Below, piece after piece: positions 22,992-33,633 of a stretch of DNA of 64,000 nt. A program made the translations under genes and the position numbers. The notes under the pieces were generated by a model that was not told the DNA's origin, did no database searches, and saw nothing but the letters and a program-made list of their open reading frames with translations. Every line of letters begins with the position of its first letter. Positions within the stretch are counted from its first letter, which is position 1. The DNA is from Actinomortierella ambigua (Eukaryota > Mortierellomycota > Mortierellomycetes > Mortierellales > Mortierellaceae), in assembly GCA_016098155.1 (NCBI GenBank), contig JAAAJB010000027.1, positions 5,331 through 69,330 on the forward strand, in the 5' to 3' direction.

Positions 22992-25526
22992 ATGCAGAGA
23001 AGTGTAGAAGAAAGCAGCAGCAGCAACAGTCATCCACGACCGTGCACCGCCCGAGCCGACGTCGCATATGTGTCTTCAGATGAGAGCATACAGCCTCCAT
23101 CCTCCTCATTCTATATTCACTCTCCTTCCCTCACTGAGAGTGGCTCCCAGCGTAATCACCAGTTCTCCAATGTCCTGCCTGGAGAGATCTGGGTGATGAT
23201 CCTCACCCACCTATCGATGAAGGATCTGTACCAAGTCGAGAGAACATGTCGAACCTGGTATTCTCAATTCATCCCAGCAGCCAAGTACACAAAAATCATC
23301 ACTGGTGCCTGCCGTCTGACCCTCCTCACCCATGTATGGCTCGAAGCTGATTCGGACGACGAGGCGGCTGATTCAGAGGACGAGGAGGACAGCGAGATAG
23401 ACAGCGACGAGCGAGCATCCAAGTCCATCTGTACAGAGTTGTGCGATGATGACTGCGGCGAGAGCGATGATGGTACCGACGGCCGCGACTTTGATAACGG
23501 TGAACTTGCCTCTGATGCTGCACATCGGGCTACGTCGACCCATTTTCCGTCGCCACTCATGCCAGGCCTTGGATCCGCCCCTTCGCCCCGCCCATCTGCC
23601 TCTCGCCGGCCTCTTTGCCATGCAACCACTGCGGTCCCCCTTATTTGCACGGGTGTCCACCCCTTTTCAAGAACAGCGGTCTTTCGATCGCCAAAGCAGC
23701 TGATTCTCCCTGAGTTGGAAACAAACCGTGAACTCATAAGGTTTGAACTTCAATTCAGCGAGTGGCCACTCAACGATCGTGTTCGGAAGATGCTGACAGA
23801 GCTCTGCTGCAGAGATGGCGACGAGGGCAACTACAAGACGGAGATCACACCACCATCCCTCGAATACCAGATGACAACAGATGCTAGAGAAGGGACTGCA
23901 ATCAACAGCACAGAAGGCCATCCCTTTACATTCGCCTATGCCCCACCTTCCATCCCATCAACCACATCCCTGACGCCGTTGCGCCTGCCGATCCCTGCTG
24001 CTGACAACAACAACAACAACAACAACAGTCGTGATTTCAACAACCGCCAGATGGATGAGGTCGTCAAGTATTTTTCCAAGACGAGGATCCACAAGTGCAG
24101 TAGGCGGCCAATCGGACAGTCCTGGCGGGCCGGAGATGCAGGTCAGAGCCTGTCGAGCTACGAGGTGGTCATTGTCGGAGGTCCACCAGCAGAGCAAGGA
24201 GCCCACTCTGGGTCCGACCATGACAGCGATGAGAGTGACGATGACAACGACAGCGATAACGATAACGACGAAAGCAGCCGCAGAGACGGCGTCATCGAGG
24301 ACGGAGGGCGTGAGCAACCTACCCAGCGACGACGACGTGCCCGCCATGTCTTCCCCGGCGCTCTGTTGTCTGCTCAGCGGCCTATAGACGAGCGATCTCA
24401 CCAACCTCCGCTCTCTCATTCAGATGTCTCATGTGGATATGGGCAGCCATCTATTCCGCCTGCGCCAAAAGAATCACATCACTACACCTTGGGATCTCGT
24501 AAGGACATGAGAGTCTGCTGCCCGGATGACCAGGAGCCCCAGGCACTTTTGGTGTACGCCTCCGAGGACATTCCACAGGAAGGTTACGATCCCGAGACCC
24601 ATGTTCCTCATGTCGATCCTCAAACGGATAAGCTAACGTATGACGCGGATCTAACATGGCGTGACGCTCAGAAGGCCTCCGAGATCTGGGTGTACATCAC
24701 AGCGTCCTTTCTTGCATCGGGGTACCAAGGCCCCAAGACATCAAGACACTCCGAAAAGTCCGAATCCCCGCCTTGTGGCGAGGCTCCGGTGCGCTTTGAC
24801 CAGCAGCCGATCTGCCGATCTCAGCGAGACCAATTGCATCCACCGTGTCAGCAACGGCAACAAGAAAAACAGCAGCAGAACTCGCTACACCCGGAACAAG
24901 GCGCGCGCTTGACAACCACCTCTTCGTTACATCCTGCTCTGCAAGGCCTGCGCCAGCGATACGACAAATGCCTCCAGAAATCAATGGACTGCCAATCCTG
25001 CCCCCAACCACGCGCACCTTCCTCATCACCTCTACCGTCAACCCATAGATCACAACCACCGCCGCCGCCGTTAGCAACTATACAGCAACCTGTAAATATA
25101 CTCCCTTACTCACCTCCTCCACCACAATCGACCACCTCATCTTCCAACAGCCCCTGGGCCAACCCAGAGTCGTCCGCCAAAGTCGCTTTGAGCTTGCCCA
25201 CCGCCACACAGCCACGGCTACTACCAACGATGCCAATGGCTTCGCAGCAGCAGCCACCTTTTTGTCGCGTGGGAGTCATTCAAGAGTTTCGCGAGCGGAT
25301 CAGTTTGCTCCAATCGATTGTCGAGGAGGAGCAGTTGCCATGGTACCCGCACTATCTGAACGACAAGCGGGTGGTGCGGTGGCTGGCCTCGCGCGATACG
25401 TGGCTCACACGGGACGATGCCATCACGGACCGCGAGAATGCCATCTCGTTGATCCGGCGCCTTGTCAAACAGAAGCAAGACCAGCCACTTGTTCATCATC
25501 AAGCTGTCAGCCGACTCTTTATATAG
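22992..25526 (+). CDS. Large F-box protein, 844 aa
   Basis: A single uninterrupted exon. Residues about 59-100 form an F-box (VLPGEIWVMILTHLSMKDLY followed by QVERTCRTWY), which in known proteins binds Skp1 and links a substrate to an SCF ubiquitin ligase. A second acidic stretch (EADSDDEAADSEDEEDSEID) lies near 118-137 and another near 410-430. The rest is Ser/Pro/Gln-rich with an Asn run near 340. The C-terminal about 90 residues (FRERISLLQSIVEEEQLPWY and onward) look folded and could bind substrate, but I know no family for them. No leucine-rich repeats or WD repeats are visible. The first ATG (22992) was used. Confidence 0.82.
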   Translation: MQRSVEESSSSNSHPRPCTARADVAYVSSDESIQPPSSSFYIHSPSLTESGSQRNHQFSNVLPGEIWVMILTHLSMKDLYQVERTCRTWYSQFIPAAKYTKIITGACRLTLLTHVWLEADSDDEAADSEDEEDSEIDSDERASKSICTELCDDDCGESDDGTDGRDFDNGELASDAAHRATSTHFPSPLMPGLGSAPSPRPSASRRPLCHATTAVPLICTGVHPFSRTAVFRSPKQLILPELETNRELIRFELQFSEWPLNDRVRKMLTELCCRDGDEGNYKTEITPPSLEYQMTTDAREGTAINSTEGHPFTFAYAPPSIPSTTSLTPLRLPIPAADNNNNNNNSRDFNNRQMDEVVKYFSKTRIHKCSRRPIGQSWRAGDAGQSLSSYEVVIVGGPPAEQGAHSGSDHDSDESDDDNDSDNDNDESSRRDGVIEDGGREQPTQRRRRARHVFPGALLSAQRPIDERSHQPPLSHSDVSCGYGQPSIPPAPKESHHYTLGSRKDMRVCCPDDQEPQALLVYASEDIPQEGYDPETHVPHVDPQTDKLTYDADLTWRDAQKASEIWVYITASFLASGYQGPKTSRHSEKSESPPCGEAPVRFDQQPICRSQRDQLHPPCQQRQQEKQQQNSLHPEQGARLTTTSSLHPALQGLRQRYDKCLQKSMDCQSCPQPRAPSSSPLPSTHRSQPPPPPLATIQQPVNILPYSPPPPQSTTSSSNSPWANPESSAKVALSLPTATQPRLLPTMPMASQQQPPFCRVGVIQEFRERISLLQSIVEEEQLPWYPHYLNDKRVVRWLASRDTWLTRDDAITDRENAISLIRRLVKQKQDQPLVHHQAVSRLFI

Positions 25527-26479
25527 TATCCATTCACGTACCATAGTAGAAAGAACTTGTCCCATACTGCTGATCTACAAGTGCGTGTAGTAAAAAGAGT
25601 TAGCCAGTGATCGATTGCTTGCCTGTCACAAACCAGTTATCCTGTGCTCTAGATCTGAGAGACCTACTACTGTAGCTCATCACAATCGTTTGGTGACATG
25701 ATTTTTTTCATGTGCCATTCCATAGAACACCCTTGATCTGTTGCCAGAATTTAGTGGCTTAGGGCGAGGTTAAAAGAAGGCACGCGCCGTAGTGTAGTTC
25801 CCCACCTTCTATCTCTCTCTCGCTGACTGTAGCCTTGTTGTCGTTCTCCCTCTCCCTCACTATCAGTATTCTACGTTCCCTTGTGGTTCACGGCTTTCTA
25901 CCAGCCAGACTCCTCCCTATCACTGTCCTCCCCCTGAGTGAAACAGATCTTTTCAGCACTCTCCATTTATTTTTACAGTCACCCTCCTTTCTGATCTTTC
26001 TGGCACGCTCCTTTTTCTTTTAGCCGGCACTCTCCTTTCCAACGCTCCTTGATCTTTTCGGCATTCTTCATTCCAGAATCCCTGAACGTTTCACAGCATC
26101 CATATCCCCGATTTCCGCCCTTTGATCCCGTCCTTCAAGGAAGGATTTTATCTTAGGACTGAGAGTACGTGTGTTATTAGCTCCTCATTTCTTGTTCCAC
26201 TATAAAACGGCGACAGAATGACCTGTCATTTTCACGCTCACTCTCATCCGATTCTCCTCAAATTTTAAACTCACTGCTCCACTCTGGACGCTCAGAACAA
26301 CCAAGCATACTCAACGTACTGTAAGTAACGGAAGGCGAGGGTTGCAAGAAACGAAGGGGCTGTCAAAGCATAGCAATTTTTAAGTTTCATACTCGCCAAT
26401 CAACCTTTTTTGCAAGCATGGTCCGTATTTCTACTTACTTTGCGAGTGTCTGTTATACCCACTTCTTAAAAAGCTCAAT
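25527..26479. promoter_or_regulatory. Upstream region of the cysteine-rich peptide gene
   Basis: No gene is seen from 25527 to about 26200; the region has pyrimidine-rich tracts. A TATA box lies at 26201. A strong donor-like GTAAGT at 26321 and A/T-rich sequence before 26417 suggest an intron in the 5' UTR. An ATG at 26418 opens a short upstream frame that overlaps the main start. Confidence 0.45.
26201..26207 (+). promoter_or_regulatory. TATA box of the cysteine-rich peptide gene
   Basis: TATAAAA lies about 280 bp upstream of the ATG at 26480. The distance fits a leader that contains a 5' UTR intron. Confidence 0.55.
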
Positions 26480-26758
26480 ATGCAAAAATCAATCCTGAGT
26501 ATCCTTTTGATTGTTTTAATCGTGACCCTCAACGGGGCAACCACTGACGCCGTTGACCCTTGTAAGTATATTGAGTATATGTACACACGAGCGAACTTTT
26601 GTTTGTCCAAGGAGATCAATACTAACCTACGATTTCTTCTTGTAGGTGCGATGAGAAGGTGTATTGAGACCCCACCAGCATGCCGGCCAGGAAGCAACAA
26701 GTGCAAGAAAAATTGCCCAAACTTTGGCAATAAATACTGCTGGAGTTGTGCCTGTTAA
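26480..26758 (+). CDS. Secreted cysteine-rich mini-protein, 64 aa
   Basis: Two exons: 26480-26561 and 26646-26758 (84-nt intron, GTAAGT...TGTAG, phase 1). The intron splits the first Cys codon of the mature part. A clear signal peptide (MQKSILSILLIVLIVTLNGA) is followed by about 40 residues with eight cysteines: VDPCAMRRCIETPPACRPGS, then NKCKKNCPNFGNKYCWSCAC. The spacing is C-x4-C-x6-C-x6-C-x3-C-x7-C-x2-C-x-C. The mature part is basic. Size, secretion signal and four possible disulfides resemble fungal antimicrobial peptides or effectors, but I cannot match it to a named family. The signal-exon/mature-exon layout is common in such genes. Confidence 0.8.
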   Translation: MQKSILSILLIVLIVTLNGATTDAVDPCKYIEYMYTRANFCLSKEINTNLRFLLVGAMRRCIETPPACRPGSNKCKKNCPNFGNKYCWSCAC

Positions 26759-26877
26759 AGGTCCTCCGCCTCGACGTGCATGCACTCCAATACAGCGGCC
26801 AAAACCCGTACCCAGCCTCACCGGTCTTGAGAATGGACCATACTTGATGGCGAACATCGAGACAACCAGTGATATGC

Positions 26878-27191
26878 TTAAACGCAGAAGACCTGTTCGT
26901 TTTTCTTGGAATATAGTGGCACGAGCAACGTGTGAACTATCCGTCTGTGCTGAAGACGAGTGCAGAGCTCGTAGAATCGGCTAGAGGACTGGGGGGGGGG
27001 GATGAGAAGATATGTTGTGTAAAAGATACGATAACATGCTATCGTCTCTCGGTAGTACAAAGTTTCACTCACGGTCCGTCGTACAAGGGGGCCACTGGTT
27101 TCGCCGCCATCTTGAGCATCCGGCTGGACGACTCGAATTTCTGAAGTGCAATCCCGCACACATGGCTCCCCACCGTGTGTGCTCTGTCCAT
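26878..27191 (-). CDS. Tentative small gene, 73 aa, unknown
   Basis: A two-exon model: 27191-27073 and 26980-26878 (donor GTGAGT, acceptor CTCTAG after a pyrimidine-rich tract with a C-run, phase 2). The product runs MDRAHTVGSHVCGIALQKFE, then SRMLKMAAKPVAPLYDGPRF across the junction, ending YSKKNEQVFCV. No signal peptide or known domain. The frame is open upstream of the chosen Met (SRIADSVVK), so a further 5' exon is possible. Convergent with the cysteine-rich peptide gene. Confidence 0.4.
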
Positions 27192-27705
27192 CTTGACCAC
27201 ACTGTCCGCGATGCGTGAGCAAGCTTGTCTGGATAGGATATTTCTTCTAGCGCATCTTTGACTGTGGCATGCATTGCATGCATTCACTGTTCTTCTTCTT
27301 GATGTCTCGCTCCCTGGACTGGGTCAACTTGCGTGTGTGAGACAACTCATTCACGAGTCGTACTGTCACCATGTGCAAACTTTTCAGCTTCAAACTCTGG
27401 GCAGTCTGCAAGCCAGTGGCAGGCGTTGGCAGAGTTGTCACTGGCAGCCCATGCAACGAAAGCGCTGATCGAGCATGATCCGCTTTAAACTATTCGTGAA
27501 TGGCAAATACTCACAGGTGTCCTTTTCCCCTCTCCCCTTCGTTCGTCCTTGCTCACTTCAACTTACTCTGAGTAACGGGCTTCTATCGACTGTCCATGAC
27601 CCATGCCTACGTTGGACCACGCTGTTTCTGTTCTCGTTTGTTTTTCCGACTCTCCACTGAGTACCTTTGCCTCCAGCCGTCATCACCAGCGTATTTTGCG
27701 TTGTG

Positions 27706-28207
27706 TTAAACCGCTGTTACGAGCATGTGAACAGCGTGGTTATCAACGTAAGTCATTCTACAAAAANNNNNNNNNNAGAATTTTTTCACAAAAAAAAAAA
27801 AAAAAAAAAAAAAAGACAAAGACAAAGAAAGAGGAAGATGGTCAAATACTAATATATCGGTAGGATGGTGTGTAAATCACAATGAATTGCAAGAGATCAT
27901 GATACCTGTTGTCAAATACCGGTCCATGATCCATGCATATCGAACTGCCCTTATCCAAGTTGACAAATGCTTTATGTGTTGCATTTTTGTTGTCCTCAGA
28001 GCTCATGGCTTGAGCCGCAGATGTGAATATAGTCCCAAAATAGTCTGTGGCATCAAGCTGGCCTTTTCCACTGAAGCAGAGTGCTTCGTACAGAGTGTTG
28101 AGACTCAGCTGCAGACTGTGGAGCGCCTTGAGCCGCATCCTGGATGGCTCTGTGGCTGTACAACTGTTCTTCTCTTCCTCGTCCTTGAGCCCCCTCTTCC
28201 AGTGCAT
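27706..28207 (-). CDS. Tentative small gene spanning the scaffold gap, 117 aa, unknown
   Basis: A possible two-exon model: 28207-27906 and 27757-27706, with the N gap and a long A-run inside the intron (donor GTATCA, acceptor TTGTAG, phase 2). The first exon reads SLQLSLNTLYEALCFSGKGQ and LDATDYFGTIFTSAAQAMSS; the second ends HAVHMLVTAV. A plus-strand reading with donor GTAAGT at 27749 competes with it. Function unknown and confidence low. Confidence 0.3.
27767..27776. other. Assembly gap (10 N)
   Basis: Ten N characters. A 25-base A-run follows at 27790-27814, which probably caused the break in assembly. Confidence 0.98.
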
Positions 28208-28763
28208 CCGATGGAAGGCTCAGGACCCGTCGACTACTCTGGCAATTTTTTTCGACTAAACTCTGACAAGAGTTTGTGGCCTAGGATAAATCCTTTTCAA
28301 CGTTTATATTGAGGGCTTGAGTCCAATTTGTCTCAGAACGCCACCCTGCTCCATCTATTTGTGTTGTCTTAACGTATTTGTTATCTATTACATTACCCCA
28401 GAGAGAGTACAAATTAGCGTCTACCTCGATTTCCGTACTGTCGGGATATGTGTTCTCTCTGGATTCTGCCAAGTACACTGCGAGAACCCAGCCATGGTGA
28501 CGGTGGTCTCTCAAACAAACGTTGTGTGAGGGAAGGGGCGGAACACCTGCAAAAGTGAGCCCCTCCAAAGTGAACAAATTCGCCTTGGAGACGAGGGGCG
28601 GGGGAGGTGAGGACTGTTCAATTTCACGATCCGACAAAGTACGTTGTGGACAAACAGTCCTCCTGACACCTTTAATCTTTTTCTCTCCTTTTCCCTCCCC
28701 CACACATCCTCACCAAACACTGGAGCATCCAAGCTCGACAGCCCCAAGGCCTACAGAACAAAC
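28208..28763. other. Intergenic with an unexplained open fragment
   Basis: This is the promoter side of paralog A. On the minus strand at about 28281-28510 there is a protein-like open stretch without a start codon (GWVLAVYLAESRENTYPDST; ANLYSLWGNVIDNKYVKTTQ). I could not join it to any exon. Confidence 0.35.
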
Positions 28764-30693
28764 ATGTCAAGCGTTGGAACCGTGGGCTGTATTGTTCGAC
28801 ACAACACACGCAAGAATCTATTAGCACTTTCATATGGATATGGACGAATGCAGCTACTCAACTTGACCAGCAACCCCTGGACCTGGGAGCACAGCACTGG
28901 GGACTACTATGACGGACAGAGGGATCCTCCAGCTTTCGGCCTCTACAAATCCATGACCTGTGCATACGATCCTCTGATTGGTTTCCTTGGCATCTCAACT
29001 TCAAAGGACCTCCAGCGGCAGGGCTTTTTAACCGACTTGAAAGACAACAGCTGGGTGCCTGTGAGTGGGGACCCATCCTTTACAACGCGAGACGACGTCG
29101 AGGTGGCTTGGTCTGTCCGGAGTGAAGACACCAGTACCTTCATGTATGCATCCTGCGACGTCAACGCTGGCACTGTGAAATTTGCGGTTCTAAAGGATGA
29201 CCAGATATTGACACCTTTGACCACAACATGGACACTTGTAAGGAAGACTCGACATGAAATTGAAACAATAGTTCACTCTAATGGGTTTAGCTGATGAATG
29301 ACCAGTTCTCTCGCTCTTACCCTTCACTCTCTCTTAGGACAAGGCTATCCACGGCACTATAGAGTCCATGGACTATGACGATGGATACCTCATACTCACA
29401 GGAGAGAATTCCAACATAATTGTAACACGGGTGCCTTTCAAAACAACATCCGTGCCTTCGCTGGCGAACGCTACAGTCTTTGACACCGGCATTCTCTATC
29501 ATGGGGATTATCTGCGCCCAGTAGTCGGTTTGCCTGGTGAACTCTACTTATTTCAGTATGCGGAGAAAATGGTATGTGGAAGTTTGATAACGTATGTGGA
29601 AGTTTGATAACGCATGCGACCCGAGATAAAGCGAAGGCAAAGAGTAGACTTCTTAACACTTTATTTGCTATTACCCACTATCAAGGTCCAACAAAGCCCA
29701 ACCATACACTTGGTGACAAACGGAGCAAACAAGACTGAAATGAAAGCTTCCTCATGGAGTGGCGAAATGTATTCTTTTCTGGAGGCGATCGACCCGTCCC
29801 CGCGGAATGCCACCTTTACCTTCTTTGTGGGATCGGAGCTTTCCAAGGTGTGGATTTCCCAGATAGGCGACACGGGTGGAGCACGCCAAGCCGACTATAT
29901 CCTCGGGGAAAGAACACGAATCTCGCCAACTACTCCCCCAGGGCGTTCGTCGGGGTCGAATATCTTTCAAATATGGGGCATCATCCTCGGCGTCGCTGTG
30001 CTCGTTGGCACCGTGGCGTTCATAACCGTACGGCGTATCTACCGCTCTAGAAGGAAGAGGAGAAAGCAGCAGGAACAGGAACAGCCGGAGAATGAGCAGG
30101 AAGACAGCGATGACCGTTTTGGAAGCCATTACGCCCTATCAAAGACGCTGGTCGATGCCGAGGAGGACGATGGTCAAGAGAACCTGCCAGTCAAGTTCAC
30201 CGAACGAACCTTGCAGGATTCAACTGCACCCTCCGCACCACCACTGTCGATAGCGATGCATCCTTTACTCTCTGTGGCACCCTCCTTGGCCTCGTCTTCG
30301 CCCGCATCTTCAGCCAATACCAACGCCAACACCGCCGCCGCCGCCGCCACCACTGCTCGTTCACCCTCCTACGCACCGAGTGCCCCACCACCACCTTTCC
30401 CGACTGCTACCTTTCCAACCACAGCTCTGGCACCACCGTTACCGCCACTGGCCTCTTCTTCCTCTCCTTCTCCCTTCTCTGCTGCTGCTTCTGCTGCTTC
30501 TTTTTCTTCTTCTTCCGCCTCTTCTTCCTCACTCGGGATCCAGTTTTCATCTCACCCACGGCCGACCTATACAACGACTATGCAGGGCAGCCACTGCGAT
30601 ACCATCGGCGAAAGTGATGAGGTCATTGACGACGACCTTCCACCGTACTGTGAAGATAAGACTGTTGTATCTTCTGTAGGGAGTAATGTGTAG
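28764..30693 (+). CDS. Paralog A: single-pass receptor-like membrane protein, 571 aa
   Basis: Three exons: 28764-29237, 29338-29571 and 29686-30693, both introns phase 0. The N-terminal domain (1-325) starts MSSVGTVGCIVRHNTRKNLL and has Trp-rich, blade-like strands (NPWTWEH) and N-glycosylation sequons (NLT, NAT, NKT). One transmembrane helix lies at about 331-353 (WGIILGVAVLVGTVAFITV), followed by a basic stop (RRIYRSRRKRRK). The tail is Ser/Pro/Ala-rich, with IQFSSHPR and, near the end, DDDLPPYCED (an LPxY WW-ligand motif). No signal peptide is visible. Exon 1 is 158 codons, the same as in paralog B. Its 3' end faces paralog B with 39 bp between the stop codons. Function unknown. The basic side of the helix predicts a cytosolic tail, which could recruit a Rsp5/NEDD4-type ligase. 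Confidence 0.82.
29572..29611 (+). repeat. 20-bp tandem duplication covering the intron 2 donor of paralog A
   Basis: The unit gtatgtggaagtttgataac is present twice in a row (29572-29591 and 29592-29611), so the GTATGT splice donor is duplicated exactly. Confidence 0.95.
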
Positions 30694-30732
30694 GGGATAA
30701 ATCAAAATATAAAAAAAAAATAGGAGGTGTTA

Positions 30733-32593
30733 TTAGGACGGGTAATGCGGGGAGACTACTTTTTCACTATCGCCAAAACCATTGGCATTCTCTTTGGTCA
30801 TGACATCGTGTGCGTGAGGGTGAGGCGACAGCAGGATGCTCGATGATGATGATGGGAACAGGTGTGCGTCTGGCGGTGCTGGGGCCGTAGGTGTAGCATT
30901 GGCCTTTGCTGCCAGTAGGAGCCGTGGTGGCGGTGGTGGTGGTGGTGGTGACAGTAGTGAAAGATTCACCAAGGGCGGTGCTGTCGGTGCAATAGTTACG
31001 GAGAGAGATGGCGGAGAAGGTAGGAAGGTGGGCAGTTGTGATGGTGGCTGTGAAGAAGAAGATGATGGTGTTGATAATGGTGACTCTCGCGGGGAGTACA
31101 TGGGGGGCAGGTCGTCTTCGTTGAGATGAGTGTGTATTGATCCTTCAGTCTCCCATGCTGGTTGTTGTATCATGTCCGTGCCTCCCTGTCTATCGTTGCT
31201 GCTGCTGCTTCTGCTGTTGGCCTCCAGTGAGCGTTTCTTGTTCCTGGCTCGACGGACCCTTTGACGACAAATGCACATGACGACGGTGAACAATAGCAAC
31301 ATTACCCCGACAGTAATGCCAATGATTGCTTCAGTCGCCATACTTCCGGGTGAGCGTGAACCCGAATCGGCGATCATGTCACCTTGAGGGGGTGGTGTGT
31401 CTTTATCTCGCAATACAGGGACTTGGCTATCAAAGGATATCGGCACGGGATCCCACGAGAAAATGTTGACCGGTTCATATTTAGAAATGGTCGAAAGGTC
31501 ATTCGGGTCGCATAGAAGCACAGCAGTCCCGCCGTCGCTGTAAGAAATGGCCAGAAGGATTGGTTTGGAGCTCATCCAGAACATTTCTTTCGTGAGGATG
31601 CTCTTGGGTATCGAAAATTGCTGCGAATGGTATAGAGTACGAGTCTAGCGCCCCACCCCAAAACAAATAAAAAAAACCCCCCCGATTTGAGGTTCAGTCC
31701 TTTCATCCATCATCTCTTGAATCTCTCGTCGCTCAAGAGAGGTAAAAAAAAAAAAAAAAAAAATGGCGACAGTACCTGTGCGTCCGTGGAGATTTCTAGG
31801 AGAATATATAATTCTTCGCGAAGACCAGCTGTCAATATACGGCGACCATTGGAATACAGCCCACTGTCGAGAGATTTGACGTTTTCGAGTGGTGGGACTA
31901 CTGTCGAATTGATAGATACCCTCGACAAGCAGATGGTGCCTCGCTCCTGAGTCATGGACAAGTATCCACCCGCGTAGGTTAAGGAAACCACATCGCCCCA
32001 AGTATCAGGATCCTATTAAAAATTAGAGTTGTCGGTCAGTTTTTCTGTGACACCTTCCCCAACCATGGGCGATGGGACATCGACTTTCGAGCTGCTCTTC
32101 ATCCCCTCTCCTTTCTTACAAGGGCCCATGAATTTGGTGCTGGTGTGAGCGTTAGCCTGTTCTTGAGGCTGCCAAACTCGATTCTGTTGCTATTGGCATT
32201 GATGGAGCCATACATGAAGGTCGTACTGTTGCCATCCTTGACAGGCCAGAAGCTCGTGTTCACAGGACTCAGAATCGCCTTTGCGTCCATCGCCAGCATT
32301 GTCCAGTCTTTGGTCTCTTTGGTGAACAACAGGCCCTGTGGTTGCCCATCCACTCTCCGCAGAAGGACAATAAAGCCTGCGACAGGATCGGCTGCGCAGG
32401 CCATTTCACCTGACCCTTCTTGACTGTAGAAGCCCTCATATCCCTGGAAGGGCGTGCCCATGAATGTGAGCCGCCATTGCCAGTTTAAGGGTGATAGCGA
32501 TAGGAGCATGACTGCCTTGTCCTTGACTAAGAAGGCCTTCAGCTCCTGGTTGTCTTGATGGACGATACAGCCCACTTTCCAATTGACCGACAT
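30733..32593 (-). CDS. Paralog B: single-pass receptor-like membrane protein, 532 aa
   Basis: Three exons: 32593-32120, 32012-31776 and 31620-30733, both introns phase 0 as in paralog A. The N-terminal domain begins MSVNWKVGCIVHQDNQELKA, sharing the VGCIV box with A and C, and contains WQW and GYEGFY motifs found again in C. A transmembrane helix lies at about 335-355 (AIIGITVGVMLLLFTVVMCI), followed by RQRVRRARNKKR. The tail carries EDDLPPMYSP (PPxY at 409-412), a poly-Pro run and Ser-rich stretches. No signal peptide. The architecture predicts an outward N-terminal domain and a cytosolic tail able to bind WW domains. Ligand and process are unknown. Confidence 0.82.
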
Positions 32594-33633
32594 GATTGTG
32601 TGGGTGCCAAAAAAAAAAAAGTAGCCACGGGGGGATGTGGATGGATTGTCGAGAGGCTATGTACAAAGAATGGTGGGGTGAAAGGGAGGAGAAAGAGGAA
32701 AGGAGCAAATACAAAAGAAAGAAAGAAATCTGAGAATGGGACAAACAACCTGACCTTGTTGTCTTGCCCACAGGGTATGAGAGGTAAGGTTTGTTAACGA
32801 TCCGCTATTGCATTTTTTTTTTTTTTGAGAGCACACATGCACGAACCTCTCGCCAAAACTTTTTTTTTTGTTTAGTGTCAAAAATATATAAAGAAGGGCG
32901 AAACGCCCTTTGAGCTTCCCCAATGGAAAGAGTGGGTGCACTTTGTGGTTGCTAAGTACTTGATGAGAACCGACTTCACCAGCAGTTCTTAGATGGCGCA
33001 ACACATGTGCTAGCTGGGTGATGACAAAGGAGTTGGCTCCACCTCCAGACCGTTTTGGGAGAGCCCATCAGTTAAATCATGTTGGGACACGCTCTTCTGA
33101 CTTTAATTTATAACCCTGTGCACAGCCCAGAGCTGCAGTGCTATGTGTTTTCCCGCATGATCTGATTCGCAAGTAGATCGCGAGTCCGACACCCTCATTT
33201 CATTCGTTTTATCCTCCCCTGGCTTTACAACTGTGACCACAACTGTACCTCACTCAGCCCCCTCAAACCAACCCACAGCACTGTTAGTACCACAGGCACT
33301 AGACATGTTTGTGAAGACAGCCCTCTTACACGTTTGGCTCTATTGTCACGTTTTTTCGTCGATCTGGCCCATGCTCTCATCGGGCTGGCCATGATCCACA
33401 CACACAAATCGAGGGAACAAGAAGGATGAAATAAGGCGAAGGAACGCTCAGTTCCAACATAACGGTATGAGCCCTCCTTTTGGTGCTGTTATTTGACCCT
33501 TTTTTTTCCTCGTTCGCCTCGTTCGCCCCCGTTCGCCTTGTTGTAATCTACCAGATCACCACGAGTGTCCAACAAACACATCTTCGCAAAAGAACAAGGC
33601 GGGTGATTCTTTTATAGCACAATTGGCAAGTGA
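32594..33633. other. Intergenic between paralogs C and B
   Basis: About 1 kb, holding a T-run (about 32812-32826), a TATATAAA stretch (about 32884-32892) and short repeats of CGTTCGCC (about 33512-33540). No coding segment is supported. Confidence 0.5.

Noticed and set aside
27790..27814. Retrotransposon (LINE or SINE) poly-A tail
   Set aside because: There is a 25-base A-run, but no target-site duplication, reverse transcriptase or promoter boxes are visible, and the neighbouring gap prevents a test.
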